Assembly (NCBI RefSeq): GCF_022808915.1
Contig: NZ_JAKZFS010000001.1
Location: 186,001 to 250,000 of the forward strand
Source of the DNA: Fundidesulfovibrio terrae
Lineage (GTDB): Bacteria; Desulfobacterota; Desulfovibrionia; Desulfovibrionales; Desulfovibrionaceae
Direction: 5' to 3'
Length of the DNA: 64,000 nt
Positions 52,800 to 61,915 of the stretch are shown here, in pieces (within the stretch, counting starts at the first letter, position 1; each line of letters opens with the position of its first letter). The notes beneath the pieces were generated by a model. It saw nothing but the letters and a program-made list of their open reading frames with translations. It was not told the origin of the DNA and did not search any database. Both the position numbers and the translations under genes were made by a program.

Positions 52800-55523
52800 C
52801 TAGGCTCCCTCAGTCCCATGTCCATGTAAATTGCCTTGCTCTGGAAATTCAGGCTCCTTCTCAAACGTCGAATAAAGCTGGCTAAAACTCTTCGGACGAT
52901 ACTTATCCCATTCTGTTTGCAGAACGTACAAGGGCTTGATGCTCTTCCCTGATTGTGCGGACGCGTCCTTGCACCAATCGACTAAACGTTTCCACTTTAG
53001 AGGAACATCAAGGTCGGCCTTCCCCTTGGTTTCGATGACCCAAATATCCAATTCCGACTCCTTCACGATGAAGTCTGGGTAGTAGTTAGCGATGCCACCG
53101 TCCGCGTTTCTGTACTCGACCTTGAAATAGGTGCTCTGGGAGTTCTTGATGAACGAAACGATGTCATCACATCCATCCAGGAAGGCAGCAAATTCAAGTT
53201 CGAAATGGCTGTCACCCACCACCTTGTTAAAGATGGACTTTTTGGGAACGACATAGGCTTGGTCATTCACCAGGAAGGGGCGTGTCTTGCGGAACTGAAT
53301 ATGGTCCCTGACTTCGGTAGTCCCCTTGTCATGGACCGTGAGGGCATTCACCGCAGATTTGAAGTTCTCCACGATTGCCTTAGTTGCCGCTTGGTCTGAG
53401 AGGTTCCGCAGAACATTTAAATCCGACAGGTCGACTTCCTTTTCGAAGAGATACCCCGTGATGTAATCCTTGAGCTTTCCAAATAGGATGTCGAACCCAC
53501 CAACCAAGCGGAGGTCCCTCATGATGAGTTGGCAAAAGTACCCTATGACCGCCTGGGGACTAGGTTCCAGGCTCATGTCGAGAACCGTCGAATGGCTTAT
53601 CTTGTCGCTATCAATATCCTTGAAGATAATCTCCCGCTGCTCCTCCTCGGTATATTCATGAATCTTGAGCTTGGGAGTTTTGACCTCTGAAACGTCCAGT
53701 TCATGGAGGTTCTTGTATTCTCGGTAAATTCTTGGAGTGAGAACGGGCAGTTTGATGTCCATCTCATCAAGGTCTTTTTGCGGGTTCTCTTTGTCGACCT
53801 CAATGACCATCGGCGACTTGGGCTTGGTCTTCTCGCCCATCTCGGCGTATTCAAGTTCAACGCCTTCGCTCTTGATGGACTCGACAAACTGGATAAACGC
53901 TTCAGTTCCAACCACGCTCACTTTCTCTTGAACGGGTTCGCCCCTGAACATCCTCCTCAACCCTCTGCCAAGGGTCTGTTCGGGAAGGATTTTGCTCTTC
54001 GCCTTGTATGGACGCAAACCGACGATGGATACTACGTTTTGAACGTCCCAGCCTTCCCGAAGCATCATGACCGAAACAATCACCTCATAGGGGCTTGCTG
54101 GATCATCTATAACCCTGCTGGCTTCGCGCAGCTTGTCCAGTTCGTCCTGGGCCTTCTTTCCAGCAGCCTCGGAGATTTCACCGTTGGCTTTCGTATGGAT
54201 GACCAGGACCTTCCCACCCAACTCGGGATAGTTCTTCTCGTAGTATTGTCCCACCTCGTCGCAAGTCTGAGTGTCGTCAGTCATGACGAACAGGATGGGC
54301 TTCTTCCCTGTCGAGGAAAGCTCCTTCTTGACGTTCCTCCATTCGAGGTAGCCAAGATGGAGATAGTCCCTGTACTGTTCTGAGTACTGATCGCTTTTTC
54401 TTTCTTGGAGCTTCGCCCTGGACGCCGAGTCAGGAAGCACCGGAGTCTTCACGACCCCCTGCCTAATGGCTTCAACCAAGGGATAGTCGCTGATCGTCTG
54501 CACGAACATCGCACCGTTCGTGTGCTTCGGCGTGGCTGAAAGATCGAACTGAGCCGAAAGCTTGCTATCCTTGAGACGTAGCTGGCTTGAAATGTCTTCG
54601 ATACTTTTGAACCAAGCCAGGTTCTTATCATGGATATGATGAGCTTCGTCGTTGATCACCACGAGGTTCGGCACCTCTCTGATGATCTTCCCAAGGTCCG
54701 TCTTCGAATCGGTGGTCTTTCCCGTCGGACGTTTGCCGAGAAAGTAGTCCATGGTGTTGTCGTCATCGATCGAGGGAGTGCTTCCGTTCTCGAACACACG
54801 ATGGATATTGGTCAGGAAGATGTTTCCTGTGTCCGATAGGACGCCGATGTCGTCCTGGATGTGCAAGGTTACTTGGAAGTCATCCTTCCAGTTCTGCCCT
54901 TCATATCCATTCTCGGGCAGGACGGGGTCTTGATGAAAAATCTTTAGCCCTTGGAAGTCGTCGTAGAGCCTGTCCAGGACGATGATGTTTGGCGCGATGA
55001 GCAGGAAGTTCGTGCTCAGGTCAGAACCTTCCTCATATCGTTTGTGGAAGTATGACCACGCCACAAGCAGGCTCATGATTTTGGTCTTGCCTGCGCCGGT
55101 GGCCATCTTCACCACGTACCGGGTCCAGTCCTCGTCGAACATCCCCTGAGAGATATGCCCCGAAGAGTCGTACTTCATCAGAGAGTACGGATCACGGGCC
55201 TGTTCGATCTCGTACAGCCAGATGACGGACTCAACCGCCTCACGCTGGCAGAAGTAGTACTGGAACCTGAACATGGTCCCATCAGCCTTAGGGATCATGT
55301 GCTCTTCATCGAACCAGTACTTGAGCAGGGCCTTGGTGGTTTCGCTGGCTCCGGCGTAACCTCTTTCACGCCACTTGATCACACCCTTGCGGATTTTATG
55401 GACCAGCGGAGGGAGGAGTTTTTCATACCCCATTTCGTCCAGCATGGCGTCACCTGGATACCAGCGAATATCGGGGGTAAGGATGGCGTGAGGGTCATTC
55501 GGAAACGTCGACGGCAGAGCCAT
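52800..55523 (-). CDS. res: Type III restriction enzyme, Res (helicase/endonuclease) subunit
   Basis: A 907-residue SF2 translocase. Walker A is MATGAGKTKIM (about 140-150), the DEAH box NDEAHHIHD, motif III LSATPKHTNGAMF and motif VI QTLGRGLRRMF. The nuclease is at the C-terminus: YYPDFIVKESELDIWVIETKGK gives PD..E-x-K near residue 820. It cuts DNA with the Mod subunit after ATP-driven movement between two head-to-head sites. Its ATG shares a base with the mod stop (TAATG), so the pair is coupled. Length matches the family. Confidence 0.94.
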   Translation of the reverse strand: MALPSTFPNDPHAILTPDIRWYPGDAMLDEMGYEKLLPPLVHKIRKGVIKWRERGYAGASETTKALLKYWFDEEHMIPKADGTMFRFQYYFCQREAVESVIWLYEIEQARDPYSLMKYDSSGHISQGMFDEDWTRYVVKMATGAGKTKIMSLLVAWSYFHKRYEEGSDLSTNFLLIAPNIIVLDRLYDDFQGLKIFHQDPVLPENGYEGQNWKDDFQVTLHIQDDIGVLSDTGNIFLTNIHRVFENGSTPSIDDDNTMDYFLGKRPTGKTTDSKTDLGKIIREVPNLVVINDEAHHIHDKNLAWFKSIEDISSQLRLKDSKLSAQFDLSATPKHTNGAMFVQTISDYPLVEAIRQGVVKTPVLPDSASRAKLQERKSDQYSEQYRDYLHLGYLEWRNVKKELSSTGKKPILFVMTDDTQTCDEVGQYYEKNYPELGGKVLVIHTKANGEISEAAGKKAQDELDKLREASRVIDDPASPYEVIVSVMMLREGWDVQNVVSIVGLRPYKAKSKILPEQTLGRGLRRMFRGEPVQEKVSVVGTEAFIQFVESIKSEGVELEYAEMGEKTKPKSPMVIEVDKENPQKDLDEMDIKLPVLTPRIYREYKNLHELDVSEVKTPKLKIHEYTEEEQREIIFKDIDSDKISHSTVLDMSLEPSPQAVIGYFCQLIMRDLRLVGGFDILFGKLKDYITGYLFEKEVDLSDLNVLRNLSDQAATKAIVENFKSAVNALTVHDKGTTEVRDHIQFRKTRPFLVNDQAYVVPKKSIFNKVVGDSHFELEFAAFLDGCDDIVSFIKNSQSTYFKVEYRNADGGIANYYPDFIVKESELDIWVIETKGKADLDVPLKWKRLVDWCKDASAQSGKSIKPLYVLQTEWDKYRPKSFSQLYSTFEKEPEFPEQGNLHGHGTEGA

Positions 55524-57790
55524 TAGATTTTCACCTCCACCACCTTGGTCGTGTCGTTTCCAAAGATGTCGATCACTTTCACCGCCACCTTGTACTTGCC
55601 CTTCTCGGGGTAGTCGTACTTGCCGCTCATAAGTTCGAGTCGGCGTTCACTCTTGGTTCGGAATGACTGCCATTCGTTCTCGAAGATGTAGTTGCCCGTC
55701 CAGACTTGGCGCTCTTCCCCGTCTTCGAGGATCGTGATGATCTCCTTGCGGCTCTCGTAGTCGAAGTCCACCGCCCAATAATCGATCCAATCCGTCCACT
55801 TCTTGGTCAGGACCTCTCGGGATACGACGCCGCTCTTGTCCTTGCTGATCTTCACCACCTGCCCGCCGTCGATGGTGACTTTGCTGCCTCCATCCTTGAG
55901 GGATTCCCCCAGGCTATCAAGGTCGTCCTGGCGGTAAAACACCCCGAAGTCCTTGAGGTGAAGTTGGATGGTCTTCCCTTGGACCTTGGGCATGATGTCA
56001 ACGAATGCCACATCATAGAACTTGACTTGATTACGTTCGATGGCGCGCCGATCAAACACGTCTTTCGGGATGTACTTCAGGCTGAGGGTGACACCCTTTT
56101 GTCTGGCTTCGTCCTGAATGGCTGGAACCAGCCCCATCTCGAACTCGAAGCCAAGGATGTCCGCCTTGCTGATCTTGTTCTGGCGACACGCATCTATGGC
56201 TTCATTGACCTGGGCCAGCGTCACCGGCGCATCAATAGGGCCGACCAGAACCACCGTGCTTCCCTTCTTCCCGTGGAATGGGGATAGCTGGAATATCCGT
56301 TCTGCCTTGTAGGCGGAAAGGATGAGGGTCAGGTAGTGCTCTTCACGTTGCAGGGTCTGGGCCTTCCTCTGCTCCTCGGGCAAGGTGGGGTCGATGCCCA
56401 CGAAGTACTGACGTTCGTATTTGCCGAGGTTCAGGATTTCAAAGCTGCGGTAGGGTTTGCCTGATTGCTTGAGTTCGCGCTGTACGCCGATCATACGTTT
56501 TCTGGTTGTATGAATGGCAAACCTGCCAAGATCACAGCCAATCCACTTCCTGCCGAGCTTTTCCGCGACTGCTAGCGTTGTACCTGAGCCACAGAAAAAG
56601 TCTGCGACAAGGTCATCCTTGTTCGATGTTGCACGTATTATTCTATCAAGCAGAGCTTCTGGTTTTTGGGTTGCGTAGTCAACAAGCTCATTAGATTGAT
56701 TATGAATCTTATTGATGTCTGTCCAAATGTCTTGAAGAACCGTCCCCTCGTATTCGCTCTCATAACATTTTAGCCTTGGCATCCCACCGTCTTTTTTGGG
56801 GTAATGAATTCTTCCTTTTTTTTCGAACTCTTCCATTTTGTCTATAGTGCAGGCCCAAGTCCTATTTTTCGATGGCCATGCACCTTTCCATTCGTAAACT
56901 AAGTTTCCTCCGTCTCCATGTCTCGGGGCATCCATGGGTATTCTATTGTATCTTTCTTTTCTGTCATCATCATATTGGTCAAAAAACTGTTCTAAATATT
57001 CAGCGCTTGGCTTTTGCAAAACTTTATTCCATGTCCTTTTGTCTGAATTTGAATAATACAGGACCACGTCATGGATCATGCCGCAGCGAGAAGGGTCATT
57101 GTGCGCGAATGCCCTTCTCCAAATGATTTGGTTTATGAAATTGGAACAACCAAACACATCATCGAGAACGCTTCGCACAACGTGAGACACCTTGGGGCCA
57201 ATATGAACAAAAATACTTCCATCGCTGGCAAGCAAAGATTTTATTAGCAACAATCTTTCATATACCATCGAAAGGTAGGAGTCAGCACCCCTCCCCCAGG
57301 TGTCTCGGTATGCAAGCTCTTCAATGATGCTGGGCTCCTTTGTTAATGTTTCTGGCCCAACACCAATGTTAAACGAAAAGTCAGCACCCACGTCAAACGG
57401 TGGGTCGATGTAGACCAGCTTTAACCCGCCAGCCTTTTCAATCTCTTCGCGCATGGGACCGTTCTTAAGCGAGGAAAGGACCAGCTTGTTGTCGCCCCAG
57501 ATGAGCTTGTTTGACCACCCGCTTTGCTGTCTGCCGCTGTTTGTGTCGCAAGAAAAAAGACTGAACGAGTCCTTTCCGACAACCATGTTGGCGTCCTTGC
57601 GAGGTTCGTCTATCTGCTCGATGGACTGGAATGGCAGCACTACGTTGGTCACTTCACTGGTCTTGCCAGCCCAGACAAGTTCAACTTCGGGAACGTTTTC
57701 GAACAACTGGGACTTGTATTTCGCAGGGAGCTTTTCGCCTCTATCAATCATTGCTTTCAGCTGTTCTTTCTCGTGGTCAGTGAAATTCAT
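55523..57790 (-). CDS. mod: Type III DNA methyltransferase, Mod subunit
   Basis: A 755-residue adenine methyltransferase. Motif IV DPPF is at about 129 and motif I FFCGSGTTLAVAE near 405, the order of beta-class enzymes, with the target recognition region between them. Mod fixes the recognition site and protects host DNA. ATG 57790 has AAGGAG nine bases before it; an earlier start adds seven residues. The middle of the gene (about 56.5-57.4 kb) is much richer in A and T than both ends, as if the recognition domain had been swapped. It is upstream of res. Confidence 0.94.
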   Translation of the reverse strand: MNFTDHEKEQLKAMIDRGEKLPAKYKSQLFENVPEVELVWAGKTSEVTNVVLPFQSIEQIDEPRKDANMVVGKDSFSLFSCDTNSGRQQSGWSNKLIWGDNKLVLSSLKNGPMREEIEKAGGLKLVYIDPPFDVGADFSFNIGVGPETLTKEPSIIEELAYRDTWGRGADSYLSMVYERLLLIKSLLASDGSIFVHIGPKVSHVVRSVLDDVFGCSNFINQIIWRRAFAHNDPSRCGMIHDVVLYYSNSDKRTWNKVLQKPSAEYLEQFFDQYDDDRKERYNRIPMDAPRHGDGGNLVYEWKGAWPSKNRTWACTIDKMEEFEKKGRIHYPKKDGGMPRLKCYESEYEGTVLQDIWTDINKIHNQSNELVDYATQKPEALLDRIIRATSNKDDLVADFFCGSGTTLAVAEKLGRKWIGCDLGRFAIHTTRKRMIGVQRELKQSGKPYRSFEILNLGKYERQYFVGIDPTLPEEQRKAQTLQREEHYLTLILSAYKAERIFQLSPFHGKKGSTVVLVGPIDAPVTLAQVNEAIDACRQNKISKADILGFEFEMGLVPAIQDEARQKGVTLSLKYIPKDVFDRRAIERNQVKFYDVAFVDIMPKVQGKTIQLHLKDFGVFYRQDDLDSLGESLKDGGSKVTIDGGQVVKISKDKSGVVSREVLTKKWTDWIDYWAVDFDYESRKEIITILEDGEERQVWTGNYIFENEWQSFRTKSERRLELMSGKYDYPEKGKYKVAVKVIDIFGNDTTKVVEVKI

Positions 57791-57896
57791 TACGCGTCGC
57801 TCCTTCAACAAATACTGCGAAAGTTACTAGCAAATCAGAACGCATAACAAAAGAAAATGGGCCGATTTCTCGACCCGGTAAAAATGTTTCCTCAAA

Positions 57897-58823
57897 CTAC
57901 GCAGCAAGCTTCCTATCCCGAAGGATTTCAGAAAACTGCGCCCGTTTCTTCTCCAGTGCCAGGCACTGCTTGAGCAGGGTGGTCTGCTCATCCACCTGAC
58001 GCGCGTTCATTTCCTTCATAGCACAAACCCCATACCGCTCGCACACGTAGCCCCGGTATTCTTCCCAGAGGTCGTCATTGAGACCTAGCTGAGCGAATAT
58101 CTCAGCGAGTCGGTCAGCATCGGAAATCTTCCCTGTTTCGGTAGAGATTTCCGAGTTATTCAACCAGTTGAGAAGACCTTCACCCATGGCAGGGCTAGGC
58201 GTCAACCGGGTTCCGTCAAAAATCCCGGTCCTGTCTTTGCTCGCGGTTGCTACATGGCCTTCAATCGAGAGGTCCATGACCACAGTGAACTCGTATTCGA
58301 GTCCTTCTCGCTGTATTGGCGCGAGTCCAACCTTGCTGACCTTGGTCTTTCCATGCTCAGAAGTGACCTCATAGCCGGTCTTGGTGCGCATGGTCACGAT
58401 GACATGGCATGAGCTTGCGAGTATCGCATCTACCAACTGATTGTGTTGAGGGGTAACTTCCCGCCAAGCATCAAATGAGTTTCTAACTGCCTTGGCAGTT
58501 CGATCATGGAGCGTAAGTATTCCGCCTTCTCCAGCCCACGCATGGGACAGGCTGTCGATAATGAGCACATTGTAGCCAGCTTCCTCAGCCGCCTTGATGC
58601 CCTCGATATATTTTCGAGGTTCAAAGGGCGGATCGAGCTTGAGCACGTCATAATCGACGATGTTCGCGTAGAGCGAGCCAGAGCCTCTTTCGGTGTCGAT
58701 CATAGCGATCCGTCCACCGAGACCCTTGGCGATCTGAAGCGAGCTAAAAGTTTTACCGCTTCCAGCTGGGCCAGTGAGAGCCAAACGAAGCTTGGAACTA
58801 CTTCTTTGAGCCTTCTGAAACAT
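57897..58823 (-). CDS. Sak4/AAA_24-like RecA-fold ATPase
   Basis: A 308-residue RecA-core ATPase starting MFQKAQRSSSKLRLALTGPAGSGKTFSSLQIAKGLGG, with Walker A GPAGSGKT, IAMIDTERGSGSLYA, and Walker B VLIIDSLSHAW. This pattern fits the phage and island ATPases (Sak4, AAA_24) that help single-strand annealing recombination. C-terminal half (MKEMNARQVDEQTTLLKQC) is helical. ATG 58823 follows GGAGG. The Fe-S exonuclease-like gene nearby suggests a recombinase/exonuclease pair. Its start overlaps the end of a 60-residue Cys/His protein gene. Confidence 0.82.
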   Translation of the reverse strand: MFQKAQRSSSKLRLALTGPAGSGKTFSSLQIAKGLGGRIAMIDTERGSGSLYANIVDYDVLKLDPPFEPRKYIEGIKAAEEAGYNVLIIDSLSHAWAGEGGILTLHDRTAKAVRNSFDAWREVTPQHNQLVDAILASSCHVIVTMRTKTGYEVTSEHGKTKVSKVGLAPIQREGLEYEFTVVMDLSIEGHVATASKDRTGIFDGTRLTPSPAMGEGLLNWLNNSEISTETGKISDADRLAEIFAQLGLNDDLWEEYRGYVCERYGVCAMKEMNARQVDEQTTLLKQCLALEKKRAQFSEILRDRKLAA

Positions 58824-58980
58824 GGTGACCTCCATGATCTGGACGCAGGCATTGCCCGCGATGTTTGTTGAAGCACGTTTTGTGGAAGATTCGGTCTTCG
58901 CTGTAGGCATTGATACCTACTGTAACCTTCGTCATCTCTTCCGATGACTCAATGATTTCTTGGCAATACCAACAAACCAT
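58798..58980 (-). CDS. Tiny Cys/His-rich putative zinc-binding protein
   Basis: A 60-residue protein opening MVCWYCQEIIESSEE, then IFHKTCFNKHRGQC. The C-x2-C, H-x2-C, with spacing of roughly 30 residues, fits a LIM/ZZ-like zinc knuckle. GAGGCGATGAG precedes the ATG. It starts nine bases after the nuclease gene ends and overlaps the next gene by 26 bases, which fits a compact operon. Family unknown; short length keeps confidence modest. Confidence 0.55.
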   Translation of the reverse strand: MVCWYCQEIIESSEEMTKVTVGINAYSEDRIFHKTCFNKHRGQCLRPDHGGHHVSEGSKK

Positions 58981-58989
58981 CTCATCGCC

Positions 58990-59874
58990 TCAGAAACCTA
59001 CAACGGATTTGAGAGGTATCTTAACTACGCGGCGTTCCTTGAGGTCCTGATGATACAGGAGCCAATGTCGTTCGCCGAAGGTCTGAACAGCCTTCTCATC
59101 GTGCATGAAGCACAACGACTCATATTCGCACCAGCCGCAGTGAACTCCTGGGCATGGCCAGAAATGACCAGCCTTGATATCAGCAGCAACTTTTCTGCAA
59201 AGTCGGTAGAGTTCCAGGAAATCAGGCAAACTGCGTCGACCTTCATCCCAGATGACTTTTGGTTCCTTTGTTCTGACCAGATGGATCAGGGCCACGGGGG
59301 AATTTGTCTGTGATGTTTCTGGCGTGAAAGGCTGACTGTACAGGTAAGCGTAGAACGTCAGTTCCATTGCAAGCCTGCCGAGGCCTTCATGTGGAGTCTT
59401 TGCAGCAGTCTTCAAATCTGCGATACAAAAAGACCCCTTAGTATCTGTATGTATGAGCAGATCGATGTAGCCGAGTTGGTTTATCTCTGGATGCTCAACC
59501 AGTGTTATTGGATGTATCAACGGTGACGAGAGCTTGAGTTCAACCTGTGACACAGGCAGAGGTCCAAGCTGCTCAAGAAAGGCTTTGGATTCAGCCAAGC
59601 ACCTTGCTTGAGCCTTGAGGTATTCGCCTTCATCTGTGTAGTCGCACAATTCAATCGTATTCTCTTCCCAGAAACTTCTCGAAGCGTGTTCGAGCACGTC
59701 AACGGGTGGAGAGTCTCGGTAGAGAAGTCCGCATTGAACCTGGTGATGGATCGCGGACCCTTCGACCAAGCTCTTTGCTCGTTTGAGAGGTCGTAGGCCC
59801 AGCTCGTAATGCAGCCGGTATTTCTCCGAGCATCCGAGGTAGGTATTGATCCTCGTTTTCGAGAGGGTGAGCAT
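58990..59874 (-). CDS. PD-(D/E)XK nuclease with Fe-S cysteines (Cas4/RecB-like exonuclease)
   Basis: A 294-residue nuclease. The N-terminal LSKTRINTYLGCSEKYRLHYE carries the first of four cysteines; VEGSAIHHQVQ, then GYIDLLIHTDT and FCIADLKTA form the PD-(D/E)XK core (D..D-x-K); the C-terminal CPGVHCGWCEYESLC carries the other cysteines of a [4Fe-4S] cluster, as in Cas4, AddB and related 5' exonucleases. ATG 59874 has AGGAG upstream. In this setting it probably resects DNA for the neighbouring ATPase; CRISPR genes are absent. Confidence 0.87.
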   Translation of the reverse strand: MLTLSKTRINTYLGCSEKYRLHYELGLRPLKRAKSLVEGSAIHHQVQCGLLYRDSPPVDVLEHASRSFWEENTIELCDYTDEGEYLKAQARCLAESKAFLEQLGPLPVSQVELKLSSPLIHPITLVEHPEINQLGYIDLLIHTDTKGSFCIADLKTAAKTPHEGLGRLAMELTFYAYLYSQPFTPETSQTNSPVALIHLVRTKEPKVIWDEGRRSLPDFLELYRLCRKVAADIKAGHFWPCPGVHCGWCEYESLCFMHDEKAVQTFGERHWLLYHQDLKERRVVKIPLKSVVGF

Positions 59875-60002
59875 GGGATAGCTCCTATGTTTTGGACGTT
59901 CCAGAAAATGGAATAGGGAGGCAGCTATATTTCGAGCCACCTCCCCACCATGAGAGTTCGCAAGCGTGTTCGCGTGTTTGTTCAGTAGCAAATCGCTAAT
60001 CG

Positions 60003-60911
60003 CTAGGCTGCTTCTTGAAGATTCCCCCGATCAGCGCCAGCATCCAGGTGGATACGGCGTCGGGGCATTTCGTCGATGGCAGCGTCGATGGCTGTTTTGA
60101 GGTTCGCGAAGTCGCTGGTGACCTTTTGCCTGAGCACGTCTTGGTAAGTGACGGCATAGGGGTTCCCGTTCACGGTTTTCACCAGAGTGCGGGCTTCGTC
60201 GACCAGCGCGGCGAGTTTGTCGTCCTGGAACAGGTTCCTTTCGGAGAAACCGTCCAAGAATTCATTGATCCTGTTAGTCATATTTGACCTGAGAATCTTC
60301 GGCTTGTCGCCGCCTGTAACCTTGTCAGAGAGATGGGTAATGACCTCGCTGAATTCCTCGCGAAGAGCGGCAATAGCCAGTTCACGAGTTTCAGCCATAA
60401 GGTCCTGAAATTTCTCCTTCTCACGCTGGTAAGTTTCCGGCGAGAGAAAGGTTGCCTTGGTGGGCACGTCGAGCAGCATAAAGCGCCACTCGAACTTGAA
60501 TTTGGTCCGAATATCCTGGGGATAGTCGGTGTCATTGAACAGCTCGCCGAGAGCTGTCTTGGCTTCTTCGCGGGCGTCCACGTAGAACTCCGCAAAGGAG
60601 TTCACCTTGTTCATGAAATCGGACTGGAACATTTCCAGGCGATTATCGATCTCATCGATCGATTCTTTGGGCACTAGGTGAAGCCCAGAGATGGGAAACG
60701 GCAACGCATATCGTTGCAACAATTTTCTCGCCATCTGTATCGTGGCTTTCAATGGGGATAGAACTTCCGGGTTCACCAAAAGTTTCTTACCCTTGAGCCA
60801 CTCGGTATTCCCGAGATTGCCCATGAGGCTTTGATTGATGTCTTTGGCACCGGTCCAACACGAGGTAGCGAGCTGGACTAAACAAGCCTTTTTGAAGATG
60901 TCATTGCTCAT
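60003..60911 (-). CDS. DUF3150 family protein
   Basis: A 302-residue helical protein: MSNDIFKKACLVQLATSCWTG, NLGNTEWLKGKKLLVNPEVL, ALPFPISGLHLVPKES and GFSERNLFQDDKLAALV are the pattern of DUF3150, a family found in mobile elements near AAA ATPases. Function unknown. AAAGGAGA lies just before ATG 60911. Upstream lies the 229-base hairpin-rich gap. Downstream, after about 130 bases, is the Fe-S nuclease. Confidence 0.75.
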   Translation of the reverse strand: MSNDIFKKACLVQLATSCWTGAKDINQSLMGNLGNTEWLKGKKLLVNPEVLSPLKATIQMARKLLQRYALPFPISGLHLVPKESIDEIDNRLEMFQSDFMNKVNSFAEFYVDAREEAKTALGELFNDTDYPQDIRTKFKFEWRFMLLDVPTKATFLSPETYQREKEKFQDLMAETRELAIAALREEFSEVITHLSDKVTGGDKPKILRSNMTNRINEFLDGFSERNLFQDDKLAALVDEARTLVKTVNGNPYAVTYQDVLRQKVTSDFANLKTAIDAAIDEMPRRRIHLDAGADRGNLQEAA

Positions 60912-61008
60912 GTGAAAGTCTCCTTTATGGTCTTTGCAGACCATAGTTGCGGGTGGGGTCGCAGAGCATCTTGCAACAATGCAATGGGCTCAAATGTTAC
61001 AACCCTTG

Positions 61009-61155
61009 GGGTACACGATATTCCGTATACCCTGAAATCATAGACTTTTTGGGAGTTGGACGGGTGAACGGTTCCTGAGATTGGGGGGGTGGGTGAAATT
61101 TCATCCACCCTGGAATGATTGACTTTTCTGGAACATAGGCGGGAAATATCCCGCC
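61009..61155. repeat. Three palindromic hairpins with a repeated spacer
   Basis: Inverted repeats lie at 61009-61032 (GGGTA/TACCC arms), 61087-61110 (GGGTGG/CCACCC arms around TGAAATTTCA) and 61138-61155 (GGCGGGA/TCCCGCC). The first two are 78 bases apart, and each is followed by a related spacer, CTGAAATCATAGACTTTTT and CTGGAATGATTGACTTTTC. All sit in the 259-base region between DUF2997 and DUF3150. They may be RNA hairpins controlling DUF3150, or protein-binding iterons. Confidence 0.7.
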
Positions 61156-61173
61156 CCTGTGAAAATGCACCGC

Positions 61174-61374
61174 TCAGCCGCATAGGTTGATGTGCTTGCG
61201 CAGTTCAACATCGTTCTTTTGATAGAACATTGGCGTAAGGCATCTGGATGTTTCGTGGCCAAGTAGGCCTTTGAGGAATTGAGATTCTTCAAGACACACT
61301 GGGCCAGCGAAACCTGTTGTTTCGATGCGGACTTCGCCAGTATTGTCGATGTCGACGATGATTTGTTTAGCCAT
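61174..61374 (-). CDS. DUF2997 family small protein
   Basis: A 66-residue protein, MAKQIIVDIDNTGEVRIETTGFAGPVCLEESQFLKGLLGHE: this opening (two strands, GFAG, C..E..F) is the DUF2997 pattern. The family has no known function, but it repeatedly neighbours DUF1257. ATG 61374 is chosen; twelve codons upstream there is another start. It follows DUF1257 by about 105 bases on the same strand. The extra C-terminal part (RCLTPMFYQKNDVELRKH) is not family-typical. Confidence 0.72.
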   Translation of the reverse strand: MAKQIIVDIDNTGEVRIETTGFAGPVCLEESQFLKGLLGHETSRCLTPMFYQKNDVELRKHINLCG

Positions 61375-61479
61375 AGGCAAAGCACCTCTGATCCCACATA
61401 TGCTATGCATTGTGGATTGTTTGTTTTTGGCCGCGCGCCAGAATTGAGTGAACAGTGAGACTGCTAGAGAAGGAAGCGA

Positions 61480-61902
61480 CTAGGCAGAGAGAACCAATCG
61501 GATGCCCGTGTCTGTTTTCTTTTCGATGACGCGGTAATTGCGTCTCCTGGCTTCCAGGATGGTTCTTTCGACCGCGTAAGCTTGCTTGAGCTTTCCGCCA
61601 TTGTCGCCAATTGCGATCTTCAAGCGAGTGTCCCAGTAATCGGCGAGCAGCAAGAATTTCGTTCCTTGCTGAACTACACCGATCTCATAGGATGCGTTTG
61701 GGATGTGAATCGCGTGATGGCATTTGCCGAGGTCTTTCTCGGTGATGCCTTCTGGCAATGGTGTAGATTCTGGATTTACTAGGCGTCCATACCAGACGTA
61801 GGTTGTTTGCCCAGCGCAAAATTCAAGACCAAGTCTTTGGCAAGCTTTCTTCAAACTGGCCAGATCGTTAATCTCGACTTCTATTTTGCTTACATGTGAC
61901 AA
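61480..61902 (-). CDS. DUF1257 (Ycf35-like) protein
   Basis: A 140-residue protein starting MSHVSKIEVEINDLASLKKACQRLGLEF, the exact DUF1257 opening, and ending EARRRNYRVIEKKTDTGIRLVLSA. Plastid Ycf35 belongs to this family; function unknown. The start is TTG 61902 with GGAGG six bases before it; longer frames overlap the AAA gene and lack resemblance. It starts 13 bases after the end of the Ycf46-like gene and is thus co-transcribed. Confidence 0.85.
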   Translation of the reverse strand: MSHVSKIEVEINDLASLKKACQRLGLEFCAGQTTYVWYGRLVNPESTPLPEGITEKDLGKCHHAIHIPNASYEIGVVQQGTKFLLLADYWDTRLKIAIGDNGGKLKQAYAVERTILEARRRNYRVIEKKTDTGIRLVLSA

Positions 61903-61915
61903 AACGCACCTCCAG

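Noticed and set aside
60908-61183. 91-codon frame across the palindrome array
   Set aside because: Its apparent internal peptide repeat is only the translation of the DNA repeats; no ribosome site and no family resemblance.
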